DNA of 64,000 nt from JAPWJZ01 sp965279315 (GTDB lineage: Bacteria > Pseudomonadota > Alphaproteobacteria > Micavibrionales > UBA2020), in assembly GCA_965279315.1 (NCBI GenBank), contig OZ257145.1, positions 2,976,001 to 3,040,000 on the forward strand, written 5' to 3'. The notes beneath the pieces were generated by a model. The model saw only the letters and a program-made list of their open reading frames with translations. It ran no database searches and was not told the DNA's origin. This document shows, in pieces, positions 38,958-47,120 of this stretch. Positions within the stretch are counted from its first letter, which is position 1. Each line of letters opens with the position of its first letter. Both the position numbers and the translations under genes were made by a program.

Positions 38958-39272
38958 CTAATGTCTGCGAGTTTTTAAAGCAGCCTCTTGCACAAGATTT
39001 AACATCAACTCCTGTTTGGCCGGATTACTTTTAATAAATAATTCCAGATAATCTTTATCCAATTGATCCAAAGTAAGCCCCTCGTCCTGAATGACTTTTG
39101 CCAAGACACGCTGAACAGTCAAATTATAAAGCGCTTCCAAAGCTAAACCGAGAGCACGCGCTTCTTTATCCATGCCTAATTCTGAACACTCTGCCATAAG
39201 TGTATCTAGTGCTTTCATCGCCTTTTTTGACTGCACCGCTAGAGGATTCGAGTTTTCTTGCGCATTAGTCAT
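38958..39272 (-). CDS. Unknown gene coupled to luxI, 104 aa
   Basis: An all-helical, acidic protein with no known domain. Its ATG overlaps the luxI stop by one base (TGATG), so translation is coupled. A GTG three bases earlier is less likely as start. Known luxI-linked modulators such as RsaM differ in sequence, so no function is assigned, but tight coupling to luxI suggests a role in signal production or its control. Confidence 0.7.
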   Translation of the reverse strand: MTNAQENSNPLAVQSKKAMKALDTLMAECSELGMDKEARALGLALEALYNLTVQRVLAKVIQDEGLTLDQLDKDYLELFIKSNPAKQELMLNLVQEAALKTRRH

Positions 39273-39931
39273 CACGCTACCTTTCGTGAAACTTGCGATA
39301 AAGGACTGTCGGACGCCATCAAAGGCGCAAGACGCATAATTGACGCAGAGACGCCGGTAGTTTCACGAACCCGTCGTAAATTTGGCAGATTAATCGGCAT
39401 GAGACCAGGCAAGATTTTATAACCATCTCCGATATCGACCTCATCACCAAGATATTCAATATTCCATCCATTGTTTATGAAGCAGCTTTCCCAGAATTTT
39501 CGGGGCATAATGCCGATCATTTCCTTGACGTCATTTTGTAGGCCGAACTCGAGGAAACCACATATAAGCTCTGCCTTGACCTGCTTGCGGATCTCGGACG
39601 GCAATTCATGATCTACACAAAAGCGTGATGCTTCCCAGACGGAAAGCGACGATGGCAACGATTTTTTTGTGATGATATGAGGCCATAGCTGCTGGATCAT
39701 GTAAGGGCGATCCGTTGGCGAGGTTCTAACACTTCCCCTTACTTCGCCCGCATCGTCCGTCCAAACCAGATGGGTAGCAGCAGGCGTGTCAAATTGATCG
39801 TATTCCATTCCTTTAAAACGGCCTACATCCCAATATTGGCCATCAACGAGCATTTCGTAACGCAGGCGAAAGTTTGACGCCATCAGTCCGCCGAAATGAT
39901 GCAATGTGCTATGGTTGACGCAATAAATCAT
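39272..39931 (-). CDS. LuxI-family acyl-homoserine-lactone synthase
   Basis: A 219 aa autoinducer synthase that makes acyl-homoserine lactone from SAM and acyl carrier. All invariant positions are present in LuxI numbering: R24, W34, E43, D45, D48, R69, E100 and R103, within FRLRYEMLVDGQYWDV, MEYDQFDTPAATHLV and VWEASRFCVD. The C-terminal half is more divergent, as usual, so the acyl chain cannot be predicted. The second of two adjacent ATGs is chosen because GGAGG then has four bases of spacing. luxR lies upstream in the same direction. Confidence 0.93.
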   Translation of the reverse strand: MIYCVNHSTLHHFGGLMASNFRLRYEMLVDGQYWDVGRFKGMEYDQFDTPAATHLVWTDDAGEVRGSVRTSPTDRPYMIQQLWPHIITKKSLPSSLSVWEASRFCVDHELPSEIRKQVKAELICGFLEFGLQNDVKEMIGIMPRKFWESCFINNGWNIEYLGDEVDIGDGYKILPGLMPINLPNLRRVRETTGVSASIMRLAPLMASDSPLSQVSRKVA

Positions 39932-39967
39932 CATACCTCCACATATGAAAGTAAGTTGATTCTCTCC

Positions 39968-39983
39968 GCGCGAAAATTAGCGC
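39968..39983. promoter_or_regulatory. Candidate lux-type box upstream of luxI
   Basis: GCGCGAAAATTAGCGC, a dyad with 12 of 16 symmetric positions, 37 bp before the luxI ATG and between luxR and luxI. Its position suits LuxR-dependent autoinduction. It is shorter than the classical 20 bp box. Confidence 0.35.
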
Positions 39984-40003
39984 AAAACTACTATCTCCGC
40001 AGA

Positions 40004-40729
40004 TTACACGACTTGAATAAGATACTGCCGAAGAGCACGCAATGTTGCGACAGTCATTGAAGTGGTCATGAATTTCTTGAGGATTTTTGTATTATGAATA
40101 TTTACGGTGTTGGGAGAAATGTTGAGTTCACGAGCAATTTCTTTGCGCGTCAGCCCCTTAGCTACTAATTGAAGTATTTCACGTTCCCTATCCGTAATAG
40201 AAATAGGCGGCATATCCGCAGTTAAGGATTCCAATGTCAAATAGACGTTATAAAATTGTGTCGAAAAAAGCTGTGCTTTTGCGCGTGTTATTTGATCTGC
40301 CTCGATATGCGGATCGCTACTTGCAGCACCAACACCAGCGATTGCTCCATGCGTGCCACGCAAAGGAATGCCAATTCCAGCATGTAGTCCCGCATCAACC
40401 GCCTCATTCATAAAAATGTGCTGTGAACGTGTAAGTGGCTGGGACTTCTGCATATCACTCCAAACGAATGTTCCTGCAGTCGCATACATGCCAGCCCGCA
40501 CGGGATCAAGCGCTTCAAATTCCTGCTCCACATAGTATTGCATCCAGTCATCAGGATAATTTGAAGCAATACCATGCCCCGCTTTTCGATTGATTGAAGG
40601 ATGATCCGTCATAAGACTAAAAACCACGCGGTCATAGCCAAGCTCACTCATTGCACGTTGATAGAGCGCAAAAAGCTGATCTACATTCACCGCTGAATGC
40701 GAATGAACAATGAAATCTTCTATGTGCAT
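40004..40729 (-). CDS. LuxR-family acyl-homoserine-lactone receptor/regulator
   Basis: A 241 aa quorum-sensing transcription factor. The N-terminal autoinducer-binding domain keeps the canonical pocket residues W62, Y66, D75, P76, W90 and G118, so it is probably a true AHL receptor and not a solo of another ligand class. The C-terminal LuxR HTH runs from about residue 176 (TDREREILQLVAKGLTRKEI, then ISPNTVNIHNTKILKKF). It lies 72 bp upstream of luxI in the same direction, an arrangement typical of autoinducing pairs. Confidence 0.93.
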   Translation of the reverse strand: MHIEDFIVHSHSAVNVDQLFALYQRAMSELGYDRVVFSLMTDHPSINRKAGHGIASNYPDDWMQYYVEQEFEALDPVRAGMYATAGTFVWSDMQKSQPLTRSQHIFMNEAVDAGLHAGIGIPLRGTHGAIAGVGAASSDPHIEADQITRAKAQLFSTQFYNVYLTLESLTADMPPISITDREREILQLVAKGLTRKEIARELNISPNTVNIHNTKILKKFMTTSMTVATLRALRQYLIQVV

Positions 40730-40768
40730 CGCGGCTAACGCCAGTCATTAATTTAAAATATGGAATTA

Positions 40769-40796
40769 TTATTACACATAGACTGATGGTAGGCAA
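40769..40796 (-). promoter_or_regulatory. Candidate luxR promoter
   Basis: Minus strand TTGCCT (40796-40791), 16 bp spacer, TAATAA (40774-40769), about 40 bp before luxR. Confidence 0.4.
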
Positions 40797-40820
40797 TTAA
40801 GTACCCCAATCAAGCAAAAT

Positions 40821-40851
40821 TAAAAAAGCATGAATACTATAGTATTCATGC
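40821..40851 (-). terminator. Perfect 24 bp palindrome with T-run
   Basis: GCATGAATACTA and its exact complement at 40828-40851, followed on the minus strand by TTTTTTAATTTT. This reads as a rho-independent terminator for the remnant gene upstream, although its perfect symmetry would also suit an operator for luxR. Confidence 0.6.
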
Positions 40852-40888
40852 CGGCATAAGAATTGCCTTTTACTTCAAGCCAGATTTA

Positions 40889-41125
40889 TTAATTCAACTT
40901 CTTTAGCTCGTCCATTTCGCCAAAGCGTGTGTTTTCGTAGCGAACAGAGGTGCGGGTCAGATGCTTGGCGGCTTTGCGCATGAAGGGCTGGATGCGTTTC
41001 ATGTCGGGGGCGAAGATGTCGGCCTTGTTGGGCGACAGGTCGGGGAGGCGTTCGTTGAAAAACTTGCCGTCGTTGTAGATTCCGTTTCATGACATGCGGC
41101 GATGGTAACGAAGGTTTTGTCGCTA
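40889..41125 (-). pseudogene. Frameshifted gene remnant
   Basis: Two short frames on the minus strand look protein-like when joined. One reads YFISDKTFVTIAACHETE; then, in a shifted frame, IYNDGKFFNERLPDLSPNKA, continuing to ENTRFGEMDELKKLN and a TAA at 40889. No start codon or ribosome site fits either. The composition is typical of coding DNA with charged and aromatic residues well spread. I do not recognise the family. It is probably the 3' end of a gene lost when the neighbouring accessory DNA arrived. Confidence 0.5.
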
Positions 41126-41204
41126 ATAAAATATCCTTTTAGAATCAAAGGCTATGACCGCCGGATGGAAAGTAAAAAAAGGGTTAACGGAGCTATTTAA
41201 CGGA

Positions 41205-41232
41205 TTGACATATTGCGGGGATGCTTTACAAC
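41205..41232 (+). promoter_or_regulatory. Candidate promoter of the 41281 gene
   Basis: TTGACA at 41205-41210, 16 bp, TACAAC at 41227-41232, followed by a 48 bp untranslated region with AAAGGAG. Confidence 0.45.
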
Positions 41233-41280
41233 CAGCGGCAGTACCATAATCAACCCGCTATTTTTTTAAAGGAGCTTTCC

Positions 41281-41457
41281 ATGGACAACAACAAAGGCAT
41301 TTCCTCGAAATTCAACAGAGCCGTCAAAGGCATGCTCGCTGGTGCCGGTATCGCTGTCGTTGGCGCGGCGATCCTGCCCGTCGTGACTGTTTCGGCTCCC
41401 GTTGTGATCGCTGGCGCGGCGATCGGCGCGTGGATCAACAGCCGTAACAAGCCCTGA
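41281..41457 (+). CDS. Small membrane protein, 58 aa
   Basis: A very small protein with a polar N-terminus (MDNNKGISSKFNRAVKG) and a hydrophobic Gly/Ala/Val hairpin covering residues 18-51, ending in SRNKP. The AAAGGAG site, its own promoter and a strong terminator mark it as a real, independently transcribed gene. It resembles in style the two-helix membrane proteins of the mobile region (44139, 53530, 55409) but shares no clear sequence with them. Confidence 0.7.
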   Translation: MDNNKGISSKFNRAVKGMLAGAGIAVVGAAILPVVTVSAPVVIAGAAIGAWINSRNKP

Positions 41458-41472
41458 TTTCTTTCAGCTTTT

Positions 41473-41514
41473 GAAAACCGGCGGGTGCCTCACGGCTCCG
41501 CCGGTTTTCTTTTT
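41473..41514 (+). terminator. Rho-independent terminator
   Basis: Stem AAAACCGGCGG/CCGCCGGTTTT with a 13 nt loop, followed by CTTTTT. Closes the 41281 gene. Confidence 0.85.
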
Positions 41515-41581
41515 ACAGGAACGCTTTTTCGCTTCTGCGCGTTTGAATGGCAGTCATTCACCCCCGTAAAAGGAATTCAGC

Positions 41582-42274
41582 ATGTCCACCAATCCCCCCA
41601 TCCCCGACGACATCATCACCCCGCCGCAGGTGCCGGATTCCGTGCAATACGTGCTGATGATCACCGCCGACAAGGTGGAGGATCTGGAATTTTTCTATCC
41701 CTATTACCGCTTGGTCGAAGAAGGTATCCGCGTCGATGTGGCGACCCCGTCTGGCGGCGCGTTCAAGGGCAAGAACGGATATGAATTGAAAGAGACGCTG
41801 AAAATCGAAGGGCTGAACCCCGACGCGTACCACATGCTCATCATCCCGGGCGGCAAAGCGCCGGAGGAATTGAAGAAATCCGAAGCCGCGATCAATTTCG
41901 TGCGCGTGTTCGCAAGCCAGGGCAAGACGATTGCCGCCATCTGCCACGGCCCGCAGCTGCTGGCGACTGCCGGCGTGATCGAGGGCGCGACGCTGTCCGG
42001 CTATCCCGAAATCCGCGGCGAGATCGAGGCTGCGGGTGCGGCCTATGCGGCGAAGGATGCGCTCGTCAGCGGGCAATTCATCACGGGACGCTGGCCTGCG
42101 GATTTACCGGCCTTTACCAAGGCGGTCATGGACCAGCTGAAGGTGCAGGCGGGTGAATTGTCGCTGGTGCCGAAGCCGGACATGAACCTCGCAACCGACG
42201 ACGCGTCCCCGCTCGCCAATGCCGATGCGGTGGCGGAGCAGATGAAATCGAGCTTCCAGAGCAGCGCGTCTTAG
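41582..42274 (+). CDS. DJ-1/PfpI family protein
   Basis: A 230 aa member of the DJ-1/PfpI superfamily. The nucleophile elbow is AAICHGPQLLATAG with the conserved Cys next to His, and the upstream acidic residue lies in ADKVEDLEFFYPYYRL. The order of motifs fits the YhbO/PfpI-like amidase or deglycase branch. About 20 extra residues at the N-terminus and 35 at the C-terminus flank the domain. It probably handles stress-related carbonyl damage, but the reaction is uncertain for the branch. Confidence 0.87.
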   Translation: MSTNPPIPDDIITPPQVPDSVQYVLMITADKVEDLEFFYPYYRLVEEGIRVDVATPSGGAFKGKNGYELKETLKIEGLNPDAYHMLIIPGGKAPEELKKSEAAINFVRVFASQGKTIAAICHGPQLLATAGVIEGATLSGYPEIRGEIEAAGAAYAAKDALVSGQFITGRWPADLPAFTKAVMDQLKVQAGELSLVPKPDMNLATDDASPLANADAVAEQMKSSFQSSAS

Positions 42275-42298
42275 GCGGGCGCTTCCTGACCCCTCCCC

Positions 42299-42391
42299 GT
42301 CATCCCCGCGAAGGCGGGGATCCAACAGAAGCAGTCACGAAAAATGCAGCCGGTCTTTCTTCACCTGCATGGATCCCCGCCTTCGCGGGGA
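42299..42391. repeat. Inverted pair of REP-like palindromes
   Basis: CATCCCCGCGAAGGCGGGGA with flanking TCCA on the left, and TGGATCCCCGCCTTCGCGGG on the right in opposite orientation, 45 nt apart. Each is itself a hairpin, and the pair can also fold on itself. It lies at the junction between core-like genes and the recombinase. Confidence 0.8.
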
Positions 42392-42525
42392 TAGAGCATC
42401 TATTCTATTTTACTGATATTTAAAGGTATTTGTGTTATAATACCTATACACTACCCCTTCACAGCTTATGCAGAATCAAAGAGTTAAAGACCCGAAACTA
42501 CACAAGCCATACACAGGCATCCGTC

Positions 42526-43920
42526 ATGTCCGAACCGTTCCTCACAGACATCCAGCAGCTCAAATCAGGCCTGATCCTGTTCCGCAGGAGCGACGTCCAG
42601 CATAACAACTGGTACTGCCGCATCAAGGTGCCCAACAGCAGCCGCTATAAAACCGTATCTCTCAAGACGCCGAACCTCAGAGAGGCAACCGACAAGGCAT
42701 TCGACCTCGATGGCGAAGTCAGATTCAAGGTGAAGCATCAAGTCCCCGTATTCGACAAGTCGTTCACGGAAGTGGCCCTGGAGTTCTCGGCCTTGCAGAA
42801 ACGGGTTGCGGATATTGGCCAGATCACCCAGCAGCGCTGGAAGACGGTGGACGGCCATATACGCCTGCACCTTATCCCTTACATGAAAAACGCTCAAATC
42901 ACCTCAGTCAATGAAAGCCACTGGACTGAATATCCCTTCTGGCGCAAGGAGAACAACGCGCCGAAGAAGTCACAGAAGAAGCATCCCCTTCATAAAAAGC
43001 TGAAAGAACCCCAAGAGGACGCAGAGCCCGAGGATCATAAGGCCGCCAAGAACGGCAGCATCCGGCAGGAAATGGTGACGCTGCGGGCCATCCTCAGCTA
43101 TGCGGCCTCCAAGCATTACATCAGGGAGAGTCAGGTGCCGAAGGGCGACATGCCCGAGGACAAGAACCGCCGCGAGGCCTTTACGCCCCAGGAGTGGCGC
43201 AAGCTGCATACCTTCGCCCGCGAGGGCTGGATTGCCAGGGGCGATAAGAAGCTCAATATCTGGTACCGGAACATGGCCTATAACTTCATGCTCATCATGG
43301 GTAATACCGGCATGAGAAACTCGGAAGCCCGCAGCCTGCGCTGGCGTGACATTGACGTCAGGAAAACGAAGGACTGTCGCTCCTTCGTCGTCATGAACGT
43401 GCGCGGCAAGGGTAAACACCGCGAACTCATCGCCGCTTCCAATGTCGTGACCTATCTTAACCGGATTAAAGAACTCTTCATCGAGGCGCACAAGCTGCGT
43501 CTCAAACCATCAGAACATAAGCAAGACCTCAGGCCAAAGCCTGACGATTCAGTCTTCTCGACCTATGATGGAAAAGGAGCAAAAAGTCTCTATGACACAT
43601 TAATCGCCGACCTTCTCGACAAATCAGGGCTGGCATACGGCAACTCGGAGGTCAGGCGCAGCATCTATAGCTTCCGCCATACCTATGCCACCTTCCGCCT
43701 GATGGAAGGCATCGACGTTTACTTCCTCGCCAAGCAAATGGGTACTTCCGTCAAGATGATCGAGGATTACTACGGCCACATCGCGCCCGCAAAGAATGCC
43801 GAGCGCATTCTGGCGGGAATACCGGGATGGGAGCCGCTGGCTGAGGACTCCGGCGGAAAAGACGCAAGCGTGAACGCTGGCGCAGCCGGAAAGGAAGCCA
43901 AAAAACCCCGAAAGAAATGA
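42526..43920 (+). CDS. Tyrosine recombinase / phage-type integrase
   Basis: A 464 aa site-specific recombinase. The catalytic domain has the first Arg in NTGMRNSEARSLRWRDID, the second Arg box SFRHTYATFRLMEGID and the nucleophile Tyr in IEDYYGHI. The usual His two residues before the second Arg is replaced, as in some integrases of this subgroup. The N-terminal core-binding domain is SAM-like. The ATG at 42526 is preferred; the frame is open to 42430 across promoter-like sequence with an inverted repeat GGTATT...AATACC at 42425-42444. It probably integrates the element to its right. Confidence 0.9.
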   Translation: MSEPFLTDIQQLKSGLILFRRSDVQHNNWYCRIKVPNSSRYKTVSLKTPNLREATDKAFDLDGEVRFKVKHQVPVFDKSFTEVALEFSALQKRVADIGQITQQRWKTVDGHIRLHLIPYMKNAQITSVNESHWTEYPFWRKENNAPKKSQKKHPLHKKLKEPQEDAEPEDHKAAKNGSIRQEMVTLRAILSYAASKHYIRESQVPKGDMPEDKNRREAFTPQEWRKLHTFAREGWIARGDKKLNIWYRNMAYNFMLIMGNTGMRNSEARSLRWRDIDVRKTKDCRSFVVMNVRGKGKHRELIAASNVVTYLNRIKELFIEAHKLRLKPSEHKQDLRPKPDDSVFSTYDGKGAKSLYDTLIADLLDKSGLAYGNSEVRRSIYSFRHTYATFRLMEGIDVYFLAKQMGTSVKMIEDYYGHIAPAKNAERILAGIPGWEPLAEDSGGKDASVNAGAAGKEAKKPRKK

Positions 43921-44045
43921 GGGCGAGTAGGCCGAAGGGGGAAACTAGCGGCGAGCTCGCCGCCACCTTTGGAATATTCAAGCGCACCACCCGCCGAGGC
44001 TGGTTTTAGGTGTGTATAGGATATCAAGGTAAGCTATTGAATAAA

Positions 44046-44065
44046 ATTAGATTAGATTAGATTAG
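44046..44065. repeat. ATTAG tandem microsatellite
   Basis: Four head-to-tail copies of ATTAG in the non-coding stretch after the recombinase gene. Length may vary between strains. Confidence 0.85.
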
Positions 44066-44138
44066 TACAATCCTAAGTATGTATCACAGGAATTCGCCTG
44101 AATTTGCAAACTTTTCCGCTCCTGTAATCCCCGAATAA

Positions 44139-44633
44139 TTACCCCAGAGCGAGCGGGGTGACGCCGTAGCGAGCGAAGCGGAACTGGCCGTTGCCGTTTT
44201 CGATGTCGGTGACGACGGAAACTTTCGAAGCCACCGACTGGAATTTTTCCGCGATGGATTGCGCCTGTTGTTTTGCGGGCTCGGCTTCCAGATACTTGGT
44301 GATGCTGTACTGCGCGGCCTCAAGGTCTATTTTTTGCGCCAGCGTGCTCTTGATCGTCTGGCCGAGCGTGTTTTTCCAAGTGACCTTATCCTGCCCGTGA
44401 CGCACTTCGCGAACGGTGTCGGGAAGCAGCGCAAAGCCTGCCACTGTGCCAACGAAACCCGTGATCCCGAAGGCCACGACAGCCATCGTTGCGGCAGACA
44501 CAGCCAATGCTGGCGCTGCAATCGTGAGTGCCAGCGAGCCCAGCACCATAACAGACATCTGTGCGCTGTAGCTTTTCAACTGCTCGCGCAGGTTACCCGA
44601 CAACCCGTTCCAGATATTTTTCAGCTTCGACAT
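44139..44633 (-). CDS. Two-helix membrane protein, 164 aa
   Basis: An unknown protein with an amphipathic N-terminus (residues 1-25), a hydrophobic hairpin (about residues 28-75, with a PAL break between the helices) and a soluble, charged C-terminal part. It shows the general design of several cargo proteins in this element: a helix-loop-helix anchor followed by 80-100 soluble residues. The ATG at 44633 lies ten bases after GAAGG. The 300 bp upstream of it contain no gene I can support. Confidence 0.65.
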   Translation of the reverse strand: MSKLKNIWNGLSGNLREQLKSYSAQMSVMVLGSLALTIAAPALAVSAATMAVVAFGITGFVGTVAGFALLPDTVREVRHGQDKVTWKNTLGQTIKSTLAQKIDLEAAQYSITKYLEAEPAKQQAQSIAEKFQSVASKVSVVTDIENGNGQFRFARYGVTPLALG

Positions 44634-44932
44634 TGTTTGATACGCCTTCGTGGTTGTGACGGGGTGACTATACAAGGCTGTCATCTTATGGCAAGTAAAT
44701 TTTCAGAATAATTTTATGTCGTACTAAAAGGACAATTTTTTCATATGGTTATCTGTGGGAAGGACCGCTGCCGAGGAGTGCCAAGCGTGTACAGTAATAC
44801 AGTCGCCACCAAGCTAGTTAGGCGGGGGCTTCATCAATTAAGCCAAACATAGGCTCTCACAAAGAACACGGCTGCCAGGATGTTTCTGGCGGTTTTGCCT
44901 AGCGGGTGGCGATGGCACGGAATTGCCTGAGT

Positions 44933-45232
44933 TTACGGCTTCGGCGGTTTGCGCTTGTTCTCTAGAGAGTCGACTTTTTCGGCGATTTTTTGTCCTGTCT
45001 TTTCCGCCAACTGAATAACCGTGTCGCCTGTTTTTACCCAGGCACTGGCTGCTGCGTCAGCAAGTTCGTCTCTTGCGTTATTATCGCCCTGGAAAGCTGC
45101 TTTAGCTTTTTTGAAAAAGCCAGCACCTGCGTTAAGCACGCTCAAGGTTGTTTTTGCAGCGGCTTTGTTGAACTTGTATAAATCAACACTTTCCGGCAGC
45201 GGCGCATCAGTTTGTCTCGGCTCTTCCATCAT
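44933..45232 (-). CDS. Hypothetical protein, 99 aa
   Basis: A small, Ala/Lys-rich helical protein without membrane segments, beginning with a Pro/acidic stretch (EEPRQTDAPLPESVDLY) and ending in NKRKPPKP. The ribosome site AGGAG is four bases from the first ATG, and a good promoter lies upstream (45274-45302). No family recognised. Confidence 0.65.
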   Translation of the reverse strand: MMEEPRQTDAPLPESVDLYKFNKAAAKTTLSVLNAGAGFFKKAKAAFQGDNNARDELADAAASAWVKTGDTVIQLAEKTGQKIAEKVDSLENKRKPPKP

Positions 45233-45273
45233 GCGACTCCTGTTGTTTCATAATATTACTACGAAATCGTTTT

Positions 45274-45302
45274 TATTATGGTGCACACATCGCCGGTGTC
45301 AA
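45274..45302 (-). promoter_or_regulatory. Promoter of the 45232 gene
   Basis: Minus strand TTGACA (45302-45297), exactly 17 bp, ATAATA (45279-45274), about 41 bp before the ATG. Confidence 0.6.
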
Positions 45303-45459
45303 GGTAATGTCCATTAAGGCTTGTAAATCAATGCGTTGATAGCAAGTGGATTTTCCGGTCGAGGGGGCATCTGAGCTGGCAGCCTATTAAATACATAGGT
45401 AATGCTTTGAGTCTGCTGGTAGGAGCTGAGGTGATGACTCACATTTATTCTGAAAAAAC

Positions 45460-45577
45460 TTGACGTAATACTTACTGCTATCCTATTTCTTACCCTAACT
45501 GAAAGCGCTCTTCAGACAGCGCGGTTTTATCCGAAAGGGTTTGTTTCTCGCCTGTCTTCTTCCGCACGATGAAAACA
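45460..45577 (+). promoter_or_regulatory. Promoter plus conserved leader cassette (copy D)
   Basis: TTGACG at 45460-45465, 18 bp, TATTTC at 45484-45489, 11 nt, then GAAAGCGCTC at 45501. GCGCGGTTTTATCCG, TTTGTTTCTCGCCTGTCTTC, CCGCACGATGAAAACA follow, ending at 45577. The gene starts 50 nt further on. Confidence 0.65.
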
Positions 45578-45626
45578 GTTTTGAATTTTTTTGTTCAATT
45601 ATAGCTTTTAAGCCTAAGGAAAAAAA

Positions 45627-46082
45627 ATGACCCGCAAAAATTTCAATAGCCAGTCCGCAAACAGGCTGAGCAATTACCACATCGAACTCAATTACCCTAA
45701 AGATGCGGATAACAGGACAAAGCTGCTTCTCTCCGCCAATTTCAAAGGCACGCTGGCAGAATGGATCGCCCATGAAACAGGCGTGCTGCCTGATCTACAG
45801 CCTCTCACAAATGGCCTGGGCGTCAGCATCCATGCTACGGCAGGGTTCATGAAAAAAATCGAAGCGCAGTTTCCGCACGAGATTGCTCATATCACAAAAG
45901 TTCCCGCGCGCGGCAAACAGCTCGGTCTGACCGACAGTGCTAAAAAAAGAAGCGACCAGTTTAAAAATCAGCGTGGCATGAAGTACGATAGCTACGATTT
46001 GCCAGATCAGGATAAAGAGTTCAAGCCGTCTGATTCATACAAAGACGCAACACTCCCATCATGGATAAAGAAAAAGCCTTAA
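45627..46082 (+). CDS. Hypothetical protein under the leader cassette, 151 aa
   Basis: A basic, soluble protein with no recognised domain. The N-terminal half contains a region (LAEWIAHETGVLPDLQPLTN) that could be an alpha/beta fold; the C-terminal third is polar and probably disordered, ending in PSWIKKKP. The site CTAAGGAAAA precedes its ATG. Its upstream region holds copy D of the conserved cassette. Nothing in the sequence shows its role. Confidence 0.65.
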   Translation: MTRKNFNSQSANRLSNYHIELNYPKDADNRTKLLLSANFKGTLAEWIAHETGVLPDLQPLTNGLGVSIHATAGFMKKIEAQFPHEIAHITKVPARGKQLGLTDSAKKRSDQFKNQRGMKYDSYDLPDQDKEFKPSDSYKDATLPSWIKKKP

Positions 46083-46153
46083 TCTCAATCTTGGCTGACT
46101 TAACAAATCAAACACAAGGAAAACTCCGCACATGCGGAGCTTTCCTTGTGGCG

Positions 46154-46357
46154 TTATATCATGGGCGCTAACCGGCTAAGTTTGAGCTGCTTCCGGCGAA
46201 TTGCCACCCGAATATTATCGAGTGAAGCCATTGCCAGCGGACATTCCTGCGCTGCCTGCTGCTGGCGGATGAGGTCATTCATGATATGCCAGAATTTCGA
46301 GCGGAGCTCGGTTTCGGTGAAGTCTTCCAGTTCCGACGGGGTGATGAGGTATGTCAT
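46154..46357 (-). CDS. Small conserved-looking protein, 67 aa
   Basis: A short helical protein starting MTYLITPSELEDFTETELRS. Small proteins with a similar N-terminus occur beside transfer genes in alphaproteobacterial elements, to my recollection, but no function is known. The ribosome site AGGAG lies seven bases upstream of the ATG. Opposite-strand frames over the same bases have poor codon use. Confidence 0.6.
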   Translation of the reverse strand: MTYLITPSELEDFTETELRSKFWHIMNDLIRQQQAAQECPLAMASLDNIRVAIRRKQLKLSRLAPMI

Positions 46358-47027
46358 GGGATTTCTCCTATTCCTGGCCGCGAACCTTCACGGCCTTCAT
46401 GACGCGGACCTCGCAGCGCGTATCGGCTGGCAGAACCCCGTCACAAAGATGTTTGGGGCTTTGCTGCCGGGGCGGAAACGCAGTGCCCGAGCTTTACGCT
46501 TGCCGCCAAGAGCCGAACCGATGCTACGGTCAAGGATCAAAGGACGAAGGAATCGTGGACAGGTTTGAAGGAAACCGTACCCATCGCGAATAGCCTTCGG
46601 AACGGTGCAGAGATACGGGGATCGATAATTCAGGCAGATAAACTCAATTCCCGACCTCTGCGCGCAGAATGAACGGCTGATATGCTTCCTTCCTGATTAT
46701 GCAGCGGTGCGAAACGGCTTCTGCAGCCAGCGGCGCAGCGATATGCCAGAGATCAGAAGGTAGAGCCTTGCCTCAGGTGAGGCCGTTCGTCATACGGCAG
46801 GTCTAATTCCTTTTTCCAAGATGCGCGTGTTCAAGCAGATGATTGCTGTCATCCTGTTTTAACGTCTGTTTTCCGGCAGCGCGCAGTTGTCCGCCAGCCA
46901 GTCTCCTTAAAATATTTGCAATCAACCCTTCGTGCAGCTTCGAGCCCCCTGCCATGCGCGGCTGCTACTGGCGTCAACAAGATAATCGGTTCCCCCGTCA
47001 AGTCTTGCATGTGAAGCACATGCTGAC
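46358..47027. other. Stretch of about 670 bp without a supported gene
   Basis: Several short frames exist on both strands, but none has a convincing ribosome site, start or protein-like composition. It could hold a remnant, an untranslated RNA or a replication or transfer origin; I cannot identify any of these by eye. Confidence 0.4.
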
Positions 47028-47118
47028 GGTCTCCCCCAATTTTCGTGTTGACGCCGCAGCCGCTGCTGGCTGATCGGCGGCATCGCCCGAGAGGGTAATG
47101 CAAACCAAGGAGACGCTA
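47028..47118 (+). promoter_or_regulatory. Second leader family, copy 1 (upstream of parB operon)
   Basis: Begins GGTCTCCCCCAATTTTCGTG, continues GACGCCGC, a GGCGGCATCGCCCGA segment and AGGG, then CAAAC and AAGGAG before the ATG at 47121. The same order of blocks occurs at 49647-49743. Confidence 0.45.
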
Positions 47119-47120
47119 AG

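Noticed and set aside
41460..41581. Seventh copy of the promoter-leader cassette upstream of the DJ-1/PfpI gene
   Set aside because: A GGTTTT block and a CGCTTC-like stretch are present, but the first belongs to a terminator stem and the -35/-10 and GAGTGCA parts are missing.
42299..42391. Possible CRISPR array
   Set aside because: Only two repeat units in inverted orientation; no regular spacers and no cas genes.
46146..46593. Plus-strand frames of 140 and 80 codons
   Set aside because: They overlap the better supported 67 aa minus-strand gene and have no ribosome site or protein-like composition.
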